From an uncultured Bacilli bacterium (GTDB lineage Bacteria; Bacillota_I; Bacilli_A; RF39; UBA660): 8,613 nucleotides of DNA. The translations under genes and the position numbers were made by a program. Positions 1 to 6,205 of this stretch are shown piece by piece. The DNA is taken from positions 1 through 8,613 of the forward strand of contig CAJGDV010000048.1 in assembly GCA_904502155.1 (NCBI GenBank). Direction: 5' to 3'. Under the pieces are notes generated by a model. The model was not told the origin of the DNA, made no database searches, and worked only from the letters and a program-made list of their open reading frames with translations. Each line of letters opens with the position of its first letter. Position 1 is the first letter of the stretch.

Positions 1-169
1 AAGCATGATCACCACTACTAGTTGGAACTAAAACATTTTTATTATTTAAATCAAAGTATTTTAAATAACCTTTAATATTTTCTGTTGTAAATAAATAAAG
101 TTTAGAATATTCACCAAAATCTGTATACAAATTATTACTTGTAATTAATTTTCTTAATTCATAATTCAT
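1..169 (-). CDS. Partial: putative SAM-binding DUF3419/methyltransferase-like protein, N-terminal part
   Basis: Only the first 56 codons are present; the gene runs off the left edge. The protein begins MNYELRKL and has a Tyr/Phe-rich segment (YSKLYLFTTENIKGYLKYF, about residues 21-39), then VLVPTSSGDHA at about 46-56. A beta strand ending in a Thr/Ser-Ser-Gly-Asp turn at this place resembles the SAM-binding motif I of a little-studied family of Firmicutes proteins related to DUF3419 (aminocarboxypropyl/methyltransferase-like). That assignment rests on my memory of the motif and not on a full domain. The ATG at 169 is supported by a GGGGG ribosome site at 181-177, seven bases away, and by a consensus promoter just upstream. 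The gene is read in the same direction as the unknown small gene to its right but is separated from it by a terminator, so it is its own transcription unit. Confidence 0.6.
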   Translation of the reverse strand, partial: MNYELRKLITSNNLYTDFGEYSKLYLFTTENIKGYLKYFDLNNKNVLVPTSSGDHA

Positions 170-195
170 AGTATAACCCCCTAAAAATTATAAGT

Positions 196-224
196 ATTAT
201 AACCCCAATATATTATATTGTCAA
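196..224 (-). promoter_or_regulatory. Consensus sigma-A promoter for the leftmost gene
   Basis: On the minus strand TTGACA (224-219) is followed after exactly 17 bases by TATAAT (201-196), a perfect match to the housekeeping sigma-70/sigma-A consensus. The start of transcription should fall near 189, giving a leader of about 20 bases before the ATG at 169. The -35 box overlaps the T-run of the preceding terminator. Confidence 0.85.
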
Positions 225-249
225 AAAAATACCACTTATTAAAAGTGAT
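223..249 (-). terminator. Intrinsic terminator after the 92-residue gene
   Basis: Read on the minus strand, ATCACTT (249-243) pairs with AAGTGGT (237-231) through seven pairs including one G-U. The loop has five bases, and A plus seven T residues (230-223) follow. The stop codon of the upstream gene (241-239) lies in the loop. The stem is short and AT-rich, so efficiency is uncertain. Confidence 0.6.
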
Positions 250-517
250 ATTCATCTCTTGATATTTTTGAAATAAATTTTTCTGTTTCATATTCTAAAA
301 AATTTAGATTTTTAATTTTTTTAAAGAAATACTGTGATACTAATAAATAACTTGTATTTTTAATATCTAAATTATTTATTAATTCATCAATTAATTCTTC
401 TTCATTTCCTATATCAAAATTTTCAAATTTATTTTCAGTAATCTTAACATTATAATAAAATTTAATTATATTTGTTACTCCAAATAAATTTAATTTTCTT
501 TTAATAATATATTCCAT
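239..517 (-). CDS. Hypothetical protein, 92 residues, second gene of the HIT operon
   Basis: I do not recognise this protein. It starts MEYIIKRKLNLF and is rich in Lys, Asn, Ile, Phe and Glu. A patch with acidic residues (about 38-51, GNEEELIDELINNL) sits between beta-like and aromatic segments, and there is an aromatic, Lys-rich stretch around 62-76. No signal peptide, membrane segment, Cys pair or known catalytic motif is visible, so it is probably a small soluble protein. An AGGAAG ribosome site (528-523) lies five bases before the ATG. It begins 21 bases after the stop of the HIT hydrolase gene with no terminator between them, so the two are almost certainly co-transcribed. A terminator hairpin overlaps its stop codon. 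This well-placed ribosome site and terminator are the main evidence that it is real. Confidence 0.75.
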   Translation of the reverse strand: MEYIIKRKLNLFGVTNIIKFYYNVKITENKFENFDIGNEEELIDELINNLDIKNTSYLLVSQYFFKKIKNLNFLEYETEKFISKISRDEYHF

Positions 518-538
518 ATAAGCTTCCTATAGTCTATT

Positions 539-904
539 TTATGAACATAAAATATCATAAACATCCTTAACATCCATTAACTCTTGTTTATCATTATAAA
601 AAGGTTTTAAATGAAGATGGAAGTGTTTAACTTCTTGAACATCACCATTATTTTGGATTAATGTTACACCATCTATATTTAATTTTTCTTCTAATAATTT
701 TTTCATATCACGAGCTACATCCATAATATGCATAAGTGTATCATTACTGATTGAAACAAGATCTAAAGTATGCTCTTTAGGAATGATTAATATATGACCA
801 TTACAATCAGGATTTATATCCATAAATACTCTTACTATATCATCTTCAAATATAGTATATGAAGGAATTTCACCTTTATTAATTTTGCAAAAAACGCAAT
901 CCAT
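539..904 (-). CDS. HIT-family nucleotide hydrolase (Hint/FHIT-like)
   Basis: The 121 residues match the usual length of a bacterial histidine-triad protein. The triad is His94-Phe-His96-Leu-His98 in HFHLHLKP, with His96 expected to be the nucleophile that attacks the alpha-phosphate of nucleoside phosphoramidates or dinucleotides. The N-terminal Cys3-x-x-Cys6 with His45 (in IIPKEH) and His94 forms the Hint-type zinc site. NPDCNGHILIIPKEH (31-45) and the NNGD loop (85-88) are family hallmarks. It should be a soluble cytoplasmic enzyme; the physiological substrate of such proteins is generally unclear. The ATG at 904 is supported by a strong AAAGGAAGGTG site (920-910). It is the first gene of a two-gene unit with the unknown 92-residue protein, and is divergent from the suf operon. 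Confidence 0.92.
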   Translation of the reverse strand: MDCVFCKINKGEIPSYTIFEDDIVRVFMDINPDCNGHILIIPKEHTLDLVSISNDTLMHIMDVARDMKKLLEEKLNIDGVTLIQNNGDVQEVKHFHLHLKPFYNDKQELMDVKDVYDILCS

Positions 905-924
905 TTTATCACCTTCCTTTAAGT

Positions 925-953
925 ATTATATAATAAAAATTTAAATATTAAAA
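925..953 (-). promoter_or_regulatory. Possible promoter of the HIT operon
   Basis: A TATAAT (930-925) is present on the minus strand, with only a weak -35 candidate (TTTTAA, 953-948) at 17 bases. The start would lie near 918, giving a very short leader with the ribosome site at its very 5' end. The region is almost pure A/T, so other -10 placements are possible. Confidence 0.4.
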
Positions 954-975
954 GTATATTATTTATAATGTTTTA

Positions 976-984
976 TGATATAAT
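976..984 (+). promoter_or_regulatory. Extended -10 promoter of the suf operon
   Basis: TGATATAAT carries the TGn extension directly upstream of a perfect TATAAT (979-984). No good -35 box is visible 16-18 bases upstream, which is tolerated by extended -10 promoters. The start would lie near 991, followed by the GGGGG ribosome site (995-999) and the ATG at 1008. I see no Rrf2/IscR-like operator or riboswitch in this short leader. Confidence 0.65.
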
Positions 985-1007
985 TATCTATGTTGGGGGT
1001 ATGAAAT

Positions 1008-1823
1008 ATGTATGAATATGCTGATATATTATTAAAAAACAAAAAAAGCAATAAATTGCTAGTAAGTATGTCTAAAAAAGATAGTTATTTTAAAGATTAT
1101 ATATATTATAAAGCTTTAGAATTAGGATATGAAGATGTAAATATTTTTTATAGTGACTATGAAAAGGATTTAACAAAAATTAAACAAATAATGGAAGAAA
1201 ACGGGGATATTTTAATTTTATTAACAGATAAAATTAATGAAATAGATAATATGATAATTAAAAGTTATCCTAATACAATATTAGGGGCACTTCCTAATAA
1301 TAAAAAATTCCATTTATTAAAACATAAAGAAATATTAAAAAAATTACAATATCAAGAGTTAATTATAAAAGATATATGTGAAATAGATTTAATTTTAAGA
1401 AATGCTAAAACTAAAGAAAAAATTAATGAAATACCACAATACGGTATTAATTTTGAAGGTGATTTAAATGGATTTATTAGATGTATAAAACCAGCTATAT
1501 TAAACAATAACATAATAGAAGAATTAGCACTTGAAATTAAAAATAATAAAATTACTGATTTTGACTCTAGTACAAATGCTGATTTATTAAAAGAAATAAT
1601 ATACAATAATAATTTTAATACTTTTTATTTGACTGATAAAGAAAATCCATTTTATAATATTTATACTTTATATAATAATGTTTTACTTGATAAATATGCT
1701 GCACCATTTATAAGCTTTGATACAGAAATGGGTAGTTTAATAGTTCCGGTGACAAGTAAAAATTTAAGAATAAATAATGGAAGAGAATTAATATATAGTA
1801 AAGAAAAAATAATGATAAAATAG
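1008..1823 (+). CDS. M29 aminopeptidase-like protein, shortened and without metal ligands (probable pseudoenzyme)
   Basis: The N-terminus (YADILLKN, then LLVSMSKK, ALELGYEDVNIFYSD, residues 4-50) resembles the first domain of M29 metallo-aminopeptidases (AmpS/aminopeptidase T). Residues 150-260 resemble the second domain: EIKNNKITDFDSS, ADLLKEII, then FYLTDKENPF and LYNNVLLDKYAAPF. These parallel the family's GEVALV..DSPI and FYNTLxDENAxxH segments. M29 enzymes are about 410 residues, so at 271 roughly a third is missing, mostly between the domains. The Glu and His of the DENAxxH ligand segment appear as Lys229 and Phe234, and the Glu of GEVALV as Thr205. The whole protein has only two His (102 and 106), neither in the C-terminal part. 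I therefore infer no peptidase activity. The family call is from recalled patterns. The ATG at 1008 follows a GGGGG site by eight bases; the ATG at 1001 runs into a stop after four codons. It is the first gene of the suf operon, 11 bases before sufC, so a role as a binding or accessory protein is possible. Confidence 0.7.
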   Translation: MYEYADILLKNKKSNKLLVSMSKKDSYFKDYIYYKALELGYEDVNIFYSDYEKDLTKIKQIMEENGDILILLTDKINEIDNMIIKSYPNTILGALPNNKKFHLLKHKEILKKLQYQELIIKDICEIDLILRNAKTKEKINEIPQYGINFEGDLNGFIRCIKPAILNNNIIEELALEIKNNKITDFDSSTNADLLKEIIYNNNFNTFYLTDKENPFYNIYTLYNNVLLDKYAAPFISFDTEMGSLIVPVTSKNLRINNGRELIYSKEKIMIK

Positions 1824-1834
1824 GAGGAATAAAG

Positions 1835-2575
1835 ATGAGGCTTGAAATAGAAAATTTAAAAGTTAAAGTTGGAGATAAAATAATTTTAAATGGCTTTAAT
1901 TTAGTTATTAATAAAGGTGAAATACATGCTATTATGGGTCCTAATGGAACTGGAAAAAGTACTCTTACTAAAGTTATTATGGGTGATCCTAATTATGAAA
2001 TAATTGATGGAACTATAACTTTTGATGGTAAACTTTTAAATGAATTAAAAGTTGATGAAAGAGCAAGACTAGGAATATTCCTTGGAATGCAACTTCCACT
2101 TGCCATTGAAGGAGTTACTAATGCTGATTTTTTAAGAACAGCTTTAAATACAAAAGATGGACAAAATTTTAAATTAATGCCATTTATTAAAGAACTTGAT
2201 AAAAATGTTGAACAATTAAAAATGAAAAAAGATATGATTCATAGAGGAATAAATGAAGGTTTTTCTGGAGGAGAACGTAAGAAAAACGAAATATTACAAA
2301 TGTATATGTTAAAACCAAGTTGTGTATTACTTGATGAAATAGATTCAGGTTTAGATGTTGATTCATTAAAAATAGTTGGTGAAAATGTATATAGTTATGC
2401 GAAAGAATATAAACCTTGTATGCTATTAATAACTCATTATCAAAGATTATTAGATTATATTCATCCTGATTTTGTTCATATAATGAAAGACGGTAAAATC
2501 GTTAAAACTGGAGATTCTTCACTTGTTAAAGAAATTGAAGAAGTAGGTTACGAAAATATAATTGCAGGTAATTAA
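1835..2575 (+). CDS. sufC: Fe-S cluster assembly ATPase SufC
   Basis: This is a 246-residue ABC-type ATPase, the normal SufC length. It has Walker A GPNGTGKST (35-43), a Q-loop Gln86 in LGMQLP, the signature FSGGERKKNE (143-152), Walker B CVLLDEID (163-170, catalytic Glu168), the D-loop SGLD (171-174) and the H-loop His201 in ITHYQRLLDYI. The ERKKNE extension of the signature and the THYQRLLDYI string are typical of SufC and separate it from transporter ATPases; no membrane partner is encoded nearby. SufC binds SufD (and SufB) in the cytoplasm and uses ATP to reshape the scaffold during cluster assembly. An AGGAGG site (1822-1827) overlaps the stop of the preceding gene and sets the ATG at 1835. 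sufD follows after three bases. Confidence 0.96.
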   Translation: MRLEIENLKVKVGDKIILNGFNLVINKGEIHAIMGPNGTGKSTLTKVIMGDPNYEIIDGTITFDGKLLNELKVDERARLGIFLGMQLPLAIEGVTNADFLRTALNTKDGQNFKLMPFIKELDKNVEQLKMKKDMIHRGINEGFSGGERKKNEILQMYMLKPSCVLLDEIDSGLDVDSLKIVGENVYSYAKEYKPCMLLITHYQRLLDYIHPDFVHIMKDGKIVKTGDSSLVKEIEEVGYENIIAGN

Positions 2576-2578
2576 AAA

Positions 2579-3376
2579 ATGAATAAAATAATTATTAAGG
2601 AAGATATTATAGATGTATTAGATACTAATAATGATATTGAAGTATTATTTAATAGTAAAACTGAATTTTTTGATGTTAATAGTATTACCGTTAATGTTAA
2701 AACAAGTACTAATTTAAAAATAATTTATGAATCTATTAATGAAATTAAATTAGATGTTAAAATTAATGTTTTTGAAAATGCTAAATTAAATTTAGTTGAA
2801 TATCGAAAAGCTAATACTAGTAAGATTAGATATCAAATAAATATATATAAAAATGCTCATCTTTATGTTTCTAAATTTTATGATTCTAAGAGTATTAAAG
2901 AATATTTAATTTGTAATTTATTAGGGGAAAATGCTAACATTGATTACAATTTTAAAACTATAAGCAAAGCTTATGAAAAATATGATTTAACAATTTATCA
3001 TCATGATAAAAATACAATTAGTAATATTAAAAATAATGGTGTTAATATTAAAGAAGGTAATTTAATATTTAATGTATCTTCCTTTGTTTATAATGGTAAT
3101 AAAAATGCAGAAGTAGATCAAAAAAGTCGTATTATTAATTTGACAGAAGAAAAATGTCAAATTAATCCTAATTTATTTATTGATGAATATGACTGTATTG
3201 CTAATCATTCAGCCCATATAGGGAAGTTTAGTGATGAAGAGATGTTCTACCTTAATTCAAGAGGAATTAACGATAATGATGCTATTAAACTATTAATTAC
3301 AGGATTTTTAACAAGTAATGTAGATGAGTATGTAAAAACTAAAATAAATGATGCTATTTTAAAGTATTGGGGGTGA
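2579..3376 (+). CDS. sufD: SufD-type Fe-S scaffold component, short form
   Basis: The C-terminal third carries the SufB/SufD core signature: NLFIDEYDCIANHSAHIG (198-215) followed by DEEMFYLNSRGI (219-230). His210 aligns with the conserved His of SufD (His360 in E. coli) at the SufB-SufD interface, but the Cys of the usual CxHG is Ala here and the Gly is Ser. The middle is a run of Asn/Lys/Ile-rich beta strands as in the family's beta-helix (about 35-195). The length of 265 is well below the 400 or more of usual SufD, so much of the N-terminal part is absent. It lacks the Cys-rich segments typical of SufB, which supports SufD. It lies between sufC and sufS, starting three bases after sufC with only a weak AGG site (2566-2568), so translation is probably coupled. 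The stop TGA lies in the ribosome site of sufS. Confidence 0.85.
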   Translation: MNKIIIKEDIIDVLDTNNDIEVLFNSKTEFFDVNSITVNVKTSTNLKIIYESINEIKLDVKINVFENAKLNLVEYRKANTSKIRYQINIYKNAHLYVSKFYDSKSIKEYLICNLLGENANIDYNFKTISKAYEKYDLTIYHHDKNTISNIKNNGVNIKEGNLIFNVSSFVYNGNKNAEVDQKSRIINLTEEKCQINPNLFIDEYDCIANHSAHIGKFSDEEMFYLNSRGINDNDAIKLLITGFLTSNVDEYVKTKINDAILKYWG

Positions 3377-3380
3377 AATT

Positions 3381-4574
3381 ATGAATCGTGAAGATTTCTT
3401 AATGCTTAATAATAATATTATCTATTTAGATAATGGTGCAACAACATTAAAACCAACTATTTTAGGTGAAAAAACACTTGAATATTATAATGAATATAGT
3501 GCTAATGCTCATAGAGGTGACTATGATATTAGTCTTAAAGTTGATATGGAATATGAAAATGCCAGACAATTAGTTCAAAACTTAATTAATGCTAAAAGTG
3601 AAAAAGAAATTATATTTACTAGTGGTGCAACTGATTCATTAAATAAAATTATTTTTGGATATTTTAAAAACCATTTAGAAGATGGTGATGAAGTTATTAT
3701 AAGTAAAAGTGAACATGCTAGTAATGTACTTCCTTGGTATGAATTAATGGAATCAAATAATATTAAAGTTAAATTTGTACCACTTACAAGTGATTATCAT
3801 GTAACACTTGAAAATATTAAAAAAACAGTAACAGAAAAAACAAAAGTAATATCTCTAGCGCATGTTACGAATGTAATAGGAGATGTAAGACCATTATCTG
3901 AAATAATTAAATATGCTCATGAAAATGATATAAAAGTAGTAGTAGATGGTGCACAATCAGTACCTCATATGAAAGTTGATGTACAAAAATTAGATATTGA
4001 TTTCTTAGCATTTTCAGCTCATAAAATGTCAGGTCCAACAGGAGTTGGAGTACTATATGGTAAATATGAATTATTAGAAAATATGAAACCAATTATATTT
4101 GGTGGAGGAATGAATGCTTCATTTGAAGATGATTATAATAAAGAATACAGCAGTATTCCATATCGATTTGAAGCAGGAACACCAAATATAGCAGGAGTTA
4201 TAGGGTTTAAATATGTTTTAGAATATTTACAAAATATTGGAATTGAAAATATACATAAACATGAAATTGAATTAAAAAAATATGCAATAGAAAAATTAAA
4301 ACAAAATAAAAATATTATACTTTATAATGAAAATAGTGAAACAGGAATAATTGCTTTTAACTATAAAAATTTATTTGCACAAGATTTAGCAATATATTTA
4401 AATAAATACAATATATGTGTTAGAGCAGGTAATCACTGCGCTAAAATTTTAAAAAATGAAATTGGTGTTAAAAACACATGTAGAGCAAGTTTTTATTTTT
4501 ATAATACTAAAGAAGAAATTGATAAATTATGTGATGCTTTAAATAATGATAATATTTTTAATGAATTATTTTAG
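3381..4574 (+). CDS. sufS: Cysteine desulfurase SufS
   Basis: This is a PLP-dependent class V aminotransferase-fold enzyme of 397 residues, within the usual 400-410 range. The PLP lysine is Lys215 in FSAHKMSGPTG; His112 in SEHASN stacks on the ring; Asp189 and Gln192 in VDGAQS hold the cofactor. The persulfide-forming cysteine is Cys353 in RAGNHCA, followed by the RASFYFYNT segment (368-376), both typical of group II desulfurases. It converts L-cysteine to alanine and an enzyme-bound persulfide, feeding sulfur to the Suf scaffold. The ATG at 3381 is preceded by GGGGGTGA (3369-3376), which contains the stop of sufD, four bases upstream. Group II enzymes need an acceptor such as SufU or SufE; neither is encoded in this window. 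Confidence 0.96.
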   Translation: MNREDFLMLNNNIIYLDNGATTLKPTILGEKTLEYYNEYSANAHRGDYDISLKVDMEYENARQLVQNLINAKSEKEIIFTSGATDSLNKIIFGYFKNHLEDGDEVIISKSEHASNVLPWYELMESNNIKVKFVPLTSDYHVTLENIKKTVTEKTKVISLAHVTNVIGDVRPLSEIIKYAHENDIKVVVDGAQSVPHMKVDVQKLDIDFLAFSAHKMSGPTGVGVLYGKYELLENMKPIIFGGGMNASFEDDYNKEYSSIPYRFEAGTPNIAGVIGFKYVLEYLQNIGIENIHKHEIELKKYAIEKLKQNKNIILYNENSETGIIAFNYKNLFAQDLAIYLNKYNICVRAGNHCAKILKNEIGVKNTCRASFYFYNTKEEIDKLCDALNNDNIFNELF

Positions 4575-4588
4575 AAAGGAAAAATAAT

Positions 4589-5341
4589 ATGGAAAGAAAA
4601 GTAGTAATTATTACAGGCGGAGGAAAAGGAATCGGATATGGTGTTGCAAGAGCCTTTGCCAAAGAAAACTATAATCTTGTAATAACTGGGAGAACTAAAG
4701 AAACATTAGAAAAAACAAAAAAAGAACTAGAAGAAGAATTTAAAATTGAAGTACTTCCAGTAGTTGCAAATGGTGGAAGCGAAGAAGATGTAAAAAATGT
4801 TATTAAACTTGTAAAAGAAAAATTTAATAGATTAGATTGTCTTATTAATAATGCTCAAGCATCAAAATCTGGTTTAATGATTGAAGAACATACTAAAGAA
4901 GATTTTGATTTAGCTATTTTTTCTGGATTATATGGTACATTTTTCTATATGAAAGAAGCATTACCATTATTAAAAGAATCTAAGGGTTCTATTATTAATT
5001 TTGCGTCTGGAGCAGGGCTTGCTGGACGTGTTGGTCAATCTTCATATGCTGCAAGTAAAGAAGGTATTAGAGGACTTTCTCGTGTTGCTGCTAATGAATG
5101 GGGTAAATATGATATTAATGTAAATGTTGTTTGTCCTTTAGTTATGACAGAACAACTTAAAAAATGGAAGGAAGAATATCCTGAAGCATATAAACAAAAT
5201 GTACAATCTATTCCTATGGGTAGATTTGGTGATGCTGAATTAGAAATTGGAGCTACTTGTGTTTTCCTAGCTAGTCCTGGGGCTAAATATATTAGTGGTG
5301 AAACAATTACTATTCAAGGTGGTTCAGGTTTAAGACCATAA
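4589..5341 (+). CDS. Short-chain dehydrogenase/reductase (FabG-like fold)
   Basis: The protein is 250 residues, the standard classical SDR length. The nucleotide-binding TGGGKGIG is at 9-16, and Gly34-Arg35 after the second strand suggests NADP(H). The catalytic residues are Ser140 (NFAS), Tyr153 and Lys157 in YAASK. The conserved NNAG is NNAQ (87-90), and the Asn of the usual N-S-Y-K tetrad appears to be Gly113 in FSGLYGTF. I recall both changes as normal for one subfamily of Firmicutes SDRs ending in GGSGxRP, so they need not mean loss of activity. The substrate cannot be told: 3-oxoacyl-ACP, sugar or another ketone are all possible. It starts 14 bases after sufS with an AAAGGA ribosome site and ends at the operon terminator, so it is co-transcribed with the suf genes where sufU-sufB would normally stand. 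Confidence 0.9.
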   Translation: MERKVVIITGGGKGIGYGVARAFAKENYNLVITGRTKETLEKTKKELEEEFKIEVLPVVANGGSEEDVKNVIKLVKEKFNRLDCLINNAQASKSGLMIEEHTKEDFDLAIFSGLYGTFFYMKEALPLLKESKGSIINFASGAGLAGRVGQSSYAASKEGIRGLSRVAANEWGKYDINVNVVCPLVMTEQLKKWKEEYPEAYKQNVQSIPMGRFGDAELEIGATCVFLASPGAKYISGETITIQGGSGLRP

Positions 5342-5369
5342 AAAAACGACTTAAAATAAGTCGTTTTTT
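5341..5369. terminator. Bidirectional intrinsic terminator between the suf operon and the DUF4044-like gene
   Basis: Positions 5341-5353 and 5357-5369 are perfect 13-base inverted repeats around an AAA loop. The centre is CGACTTA/TAAGTCG and the outer parts are six A and six T. It therefore gives a U-tailed hairpin in both directions. The last base of the SDR stop codon is in its left arm, and the stop of the minus-strand small gene (5372-5370) touches its right arm. Confidence 0.92.
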
Positions 5370-5474
5370 CTATAGTCCTTGAAATAATGATGCTACGAAC
5401 GTTCCAACCATTGCAATAAGCATAATTATTACAACGATTTTTTGCCAGTTGATCTTTTTTTTCTTTTTTGCCAT
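5370..5474 (-). CDS. DUF4044-like small membrane protein, 34 residues
   Basis: The sequence begins MAKKKKKINWQKI, followed by one hydrophobic helix (about 14-31, VVIIMLIAMVGTFVASLF) and a short tail. A Lys-rich start plus a single helix with LIAMVG is the pattern of the DUF4044 family of tiny Firmicutes proteins, whose role is not known to me. The positive N-terminus predicts it stays inside with the tail out. Support for a real gene is good: a GAGGTG ribosome site (5486-5481) six bases before the ATG, an extended -10 promoter (5501-5493), and the stop codon directly abutting a bidirectional terminator. It is transcribed alone, convergent with the SDR and divergent from the SpoIIM-like gene. 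Confidence 0.82.
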   Translation of the reverse strand: MAKKKKKINWQKIVVIIMLIAMVGTFVASLFQGL

Positions 5475-5492
5475 TTATAACACCTCAAAAAC

Positions 5493-5501
5493 ATTATATC
5501 A
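5493..5501 (-). promoter_or_regulatory. Extended -10 promoter of the DUF4044-like gene
   Basis: On the minus strand TGATATAAT (5501-5493) has a perfect TATAAT with the TGn extension. No convincing -35 box is seen 17-18 bases upstream. The expected start near 5486 would leave a leader of only about 12 bases, with the GAGGTG ribosome site at its 5' end. Confidence 0.65.
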
Positions 5502-5551
5502 TATTTTGGAATATTTTAATAAAAAAATAATAAACTAAATTAGGTGAAAAA

Positions 5552-6169
5552 ATGAAAAAGAAAATAAACATATTAAAAGAATATTTTAAAGTAAATAAAA
5601 AGATGTTTTTATTTTTTGAGATATTGTTATTAATAGGTGTTTTATCAGGTTCAATTTTTTCATTAACACTTAATGAAACTGATGCTGTTTTAGTAAGTGA
5701 ATATTTAAATAATTTTATAGAATCTATAAGTAATAATAGTTATAAAGATGCTTTACTAAATGCTGTTTTAAGTAATAGTCTTATTCTTACTATTATTTTT
5801 TTATTGGGTTTTTCTGTTATTGGTATTCCTTTTGTAATTTTGATTTTCTTTTATAAGGCTTTTATTATAGGGTTTTCTTTTGCTAGTATTATTTTAAATT
5901 TTAAATCGAAAGGTATTTTGCTTTCTTTTTTCTATATTTTCCCGCATCATGCGCTTAATTTACTTGTCCTAATGGTATTAATCATTTATTCTGTTTTGAT
6001 TAGTTTAAACCTTATTAGAGCTATTATATCGAAGACTAATATTAATACTAATAACATTAAATACTTTAAGTTATATTTACTATCAATGTCTATATCTTTT
6101 TTATCATCATTATATGAAAGTATTTTAATGCCTAAAATCATTTATTTTATATTTTGCTTTTTAAAGTAA
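5552..6169 (+). CDS. SpoIIM/DUF95-family integral membrane protein
   Basis: This is a 205-residue polytopic membrane protein, close to the length of SpoIIM. Hydrophobic segments lie at about 18-38, 75-100, 103-116, 121-153 (probably two helices) and 171-203. Family signatures are LLGFSVIGIPFVILIFFYK (84-102) with FIIGFSFA after it, and a KGILLSFFYIFPHHALNL stretch (120-137) matching the KG...LP.N motif, though with HH where SpoIIM usually has QN or similar. In endospore formers SpoIIM works with SpoIID and SpoIIP in engulfment; DUF95 homologues also occur in non-sporulating bacteria with unknown roles. No partner genes are nearby, so the sporulation role is not implied. The ATG at 5552 has an AGGTGA site (5542-5547). 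I could not assign a promoter with confidence; it must lie in 5491-5540 opposite the DUF4044-like promoter. Confidence 0.78.
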   Translation: MKKKINILKEYFKVNKKMFLFFEILLLIGVLSGSIFSLTLNETDAVLVSEYLNNFIESISNNSYKDALLNAVLSNSLILTIIFLLGFSVIGIPFVILIFFYKAFIIGFSFASIILNFKSKGILLSFFYIFPHHALNLLVLMVLIIYSVLISLNLIRAIISKTNINTNNIKYFKLYLLSMSISFLSSLYESILMPKIIYFIFCFLK

Positions 6170-6181
6170 AAGTGATATAAT
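6154..6181 (+). promoter_or_regulatory. Promoter of the nucleotidyltransferase gene, inside the end of the SpoIIM-like gene
   Basis: TTGCTT (6154-6159), 16 bases, then TATAAT (6176-6181) with the TG extension at 6173-6174. The -35 box lies in the last codons of the upstream gene. Transcription would start near 6188, about 18 bases before the ATG. No terminator separates the two genes, so read-through is also likely. Confidence 0.7.
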
Positions 6182-6205
6182 AATGGTTCAAAGGGGAGAG
6201 ATTAT

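Noticed and set aside
991..1007. Riboswitch or Rrf2-type operator in front of the suf operon
   Set aside because: The predicted leader is only about 17 bases and shows no inverted repeat beyond A/T runs, so there is no support for either.
1352..1606. 84-codon open frame on the minus strand with a hydrophobic protein
   Set aside because: It lies wholly inside the M29-like gene on the opposite strand, has no plausible promoter or ribosome site, and its composition is what the complement of AT-rich coding sequence gives.
3360..3400. Use of TGA as Trp (Mycoplasma code), suggested by the very low GC
   Set aside because: SufD ends naturally at TGA just before the sufS start, reading on gives only a dozen unrelated residues, and Trp residues in all genes are coded by TGG.
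3907..4092. 61-codon open frame on the minus strand
   Set aside because: It is antisense to the well-supported sufS gene, and its Leu/His/Tyr-rich product resembles no protein.
6170..6205. A terminator after the SpoIIM-like gene
   Set aside because: No inverted repeat with a T-run is present; the stretch holds the next promoter and ribosome site instead.
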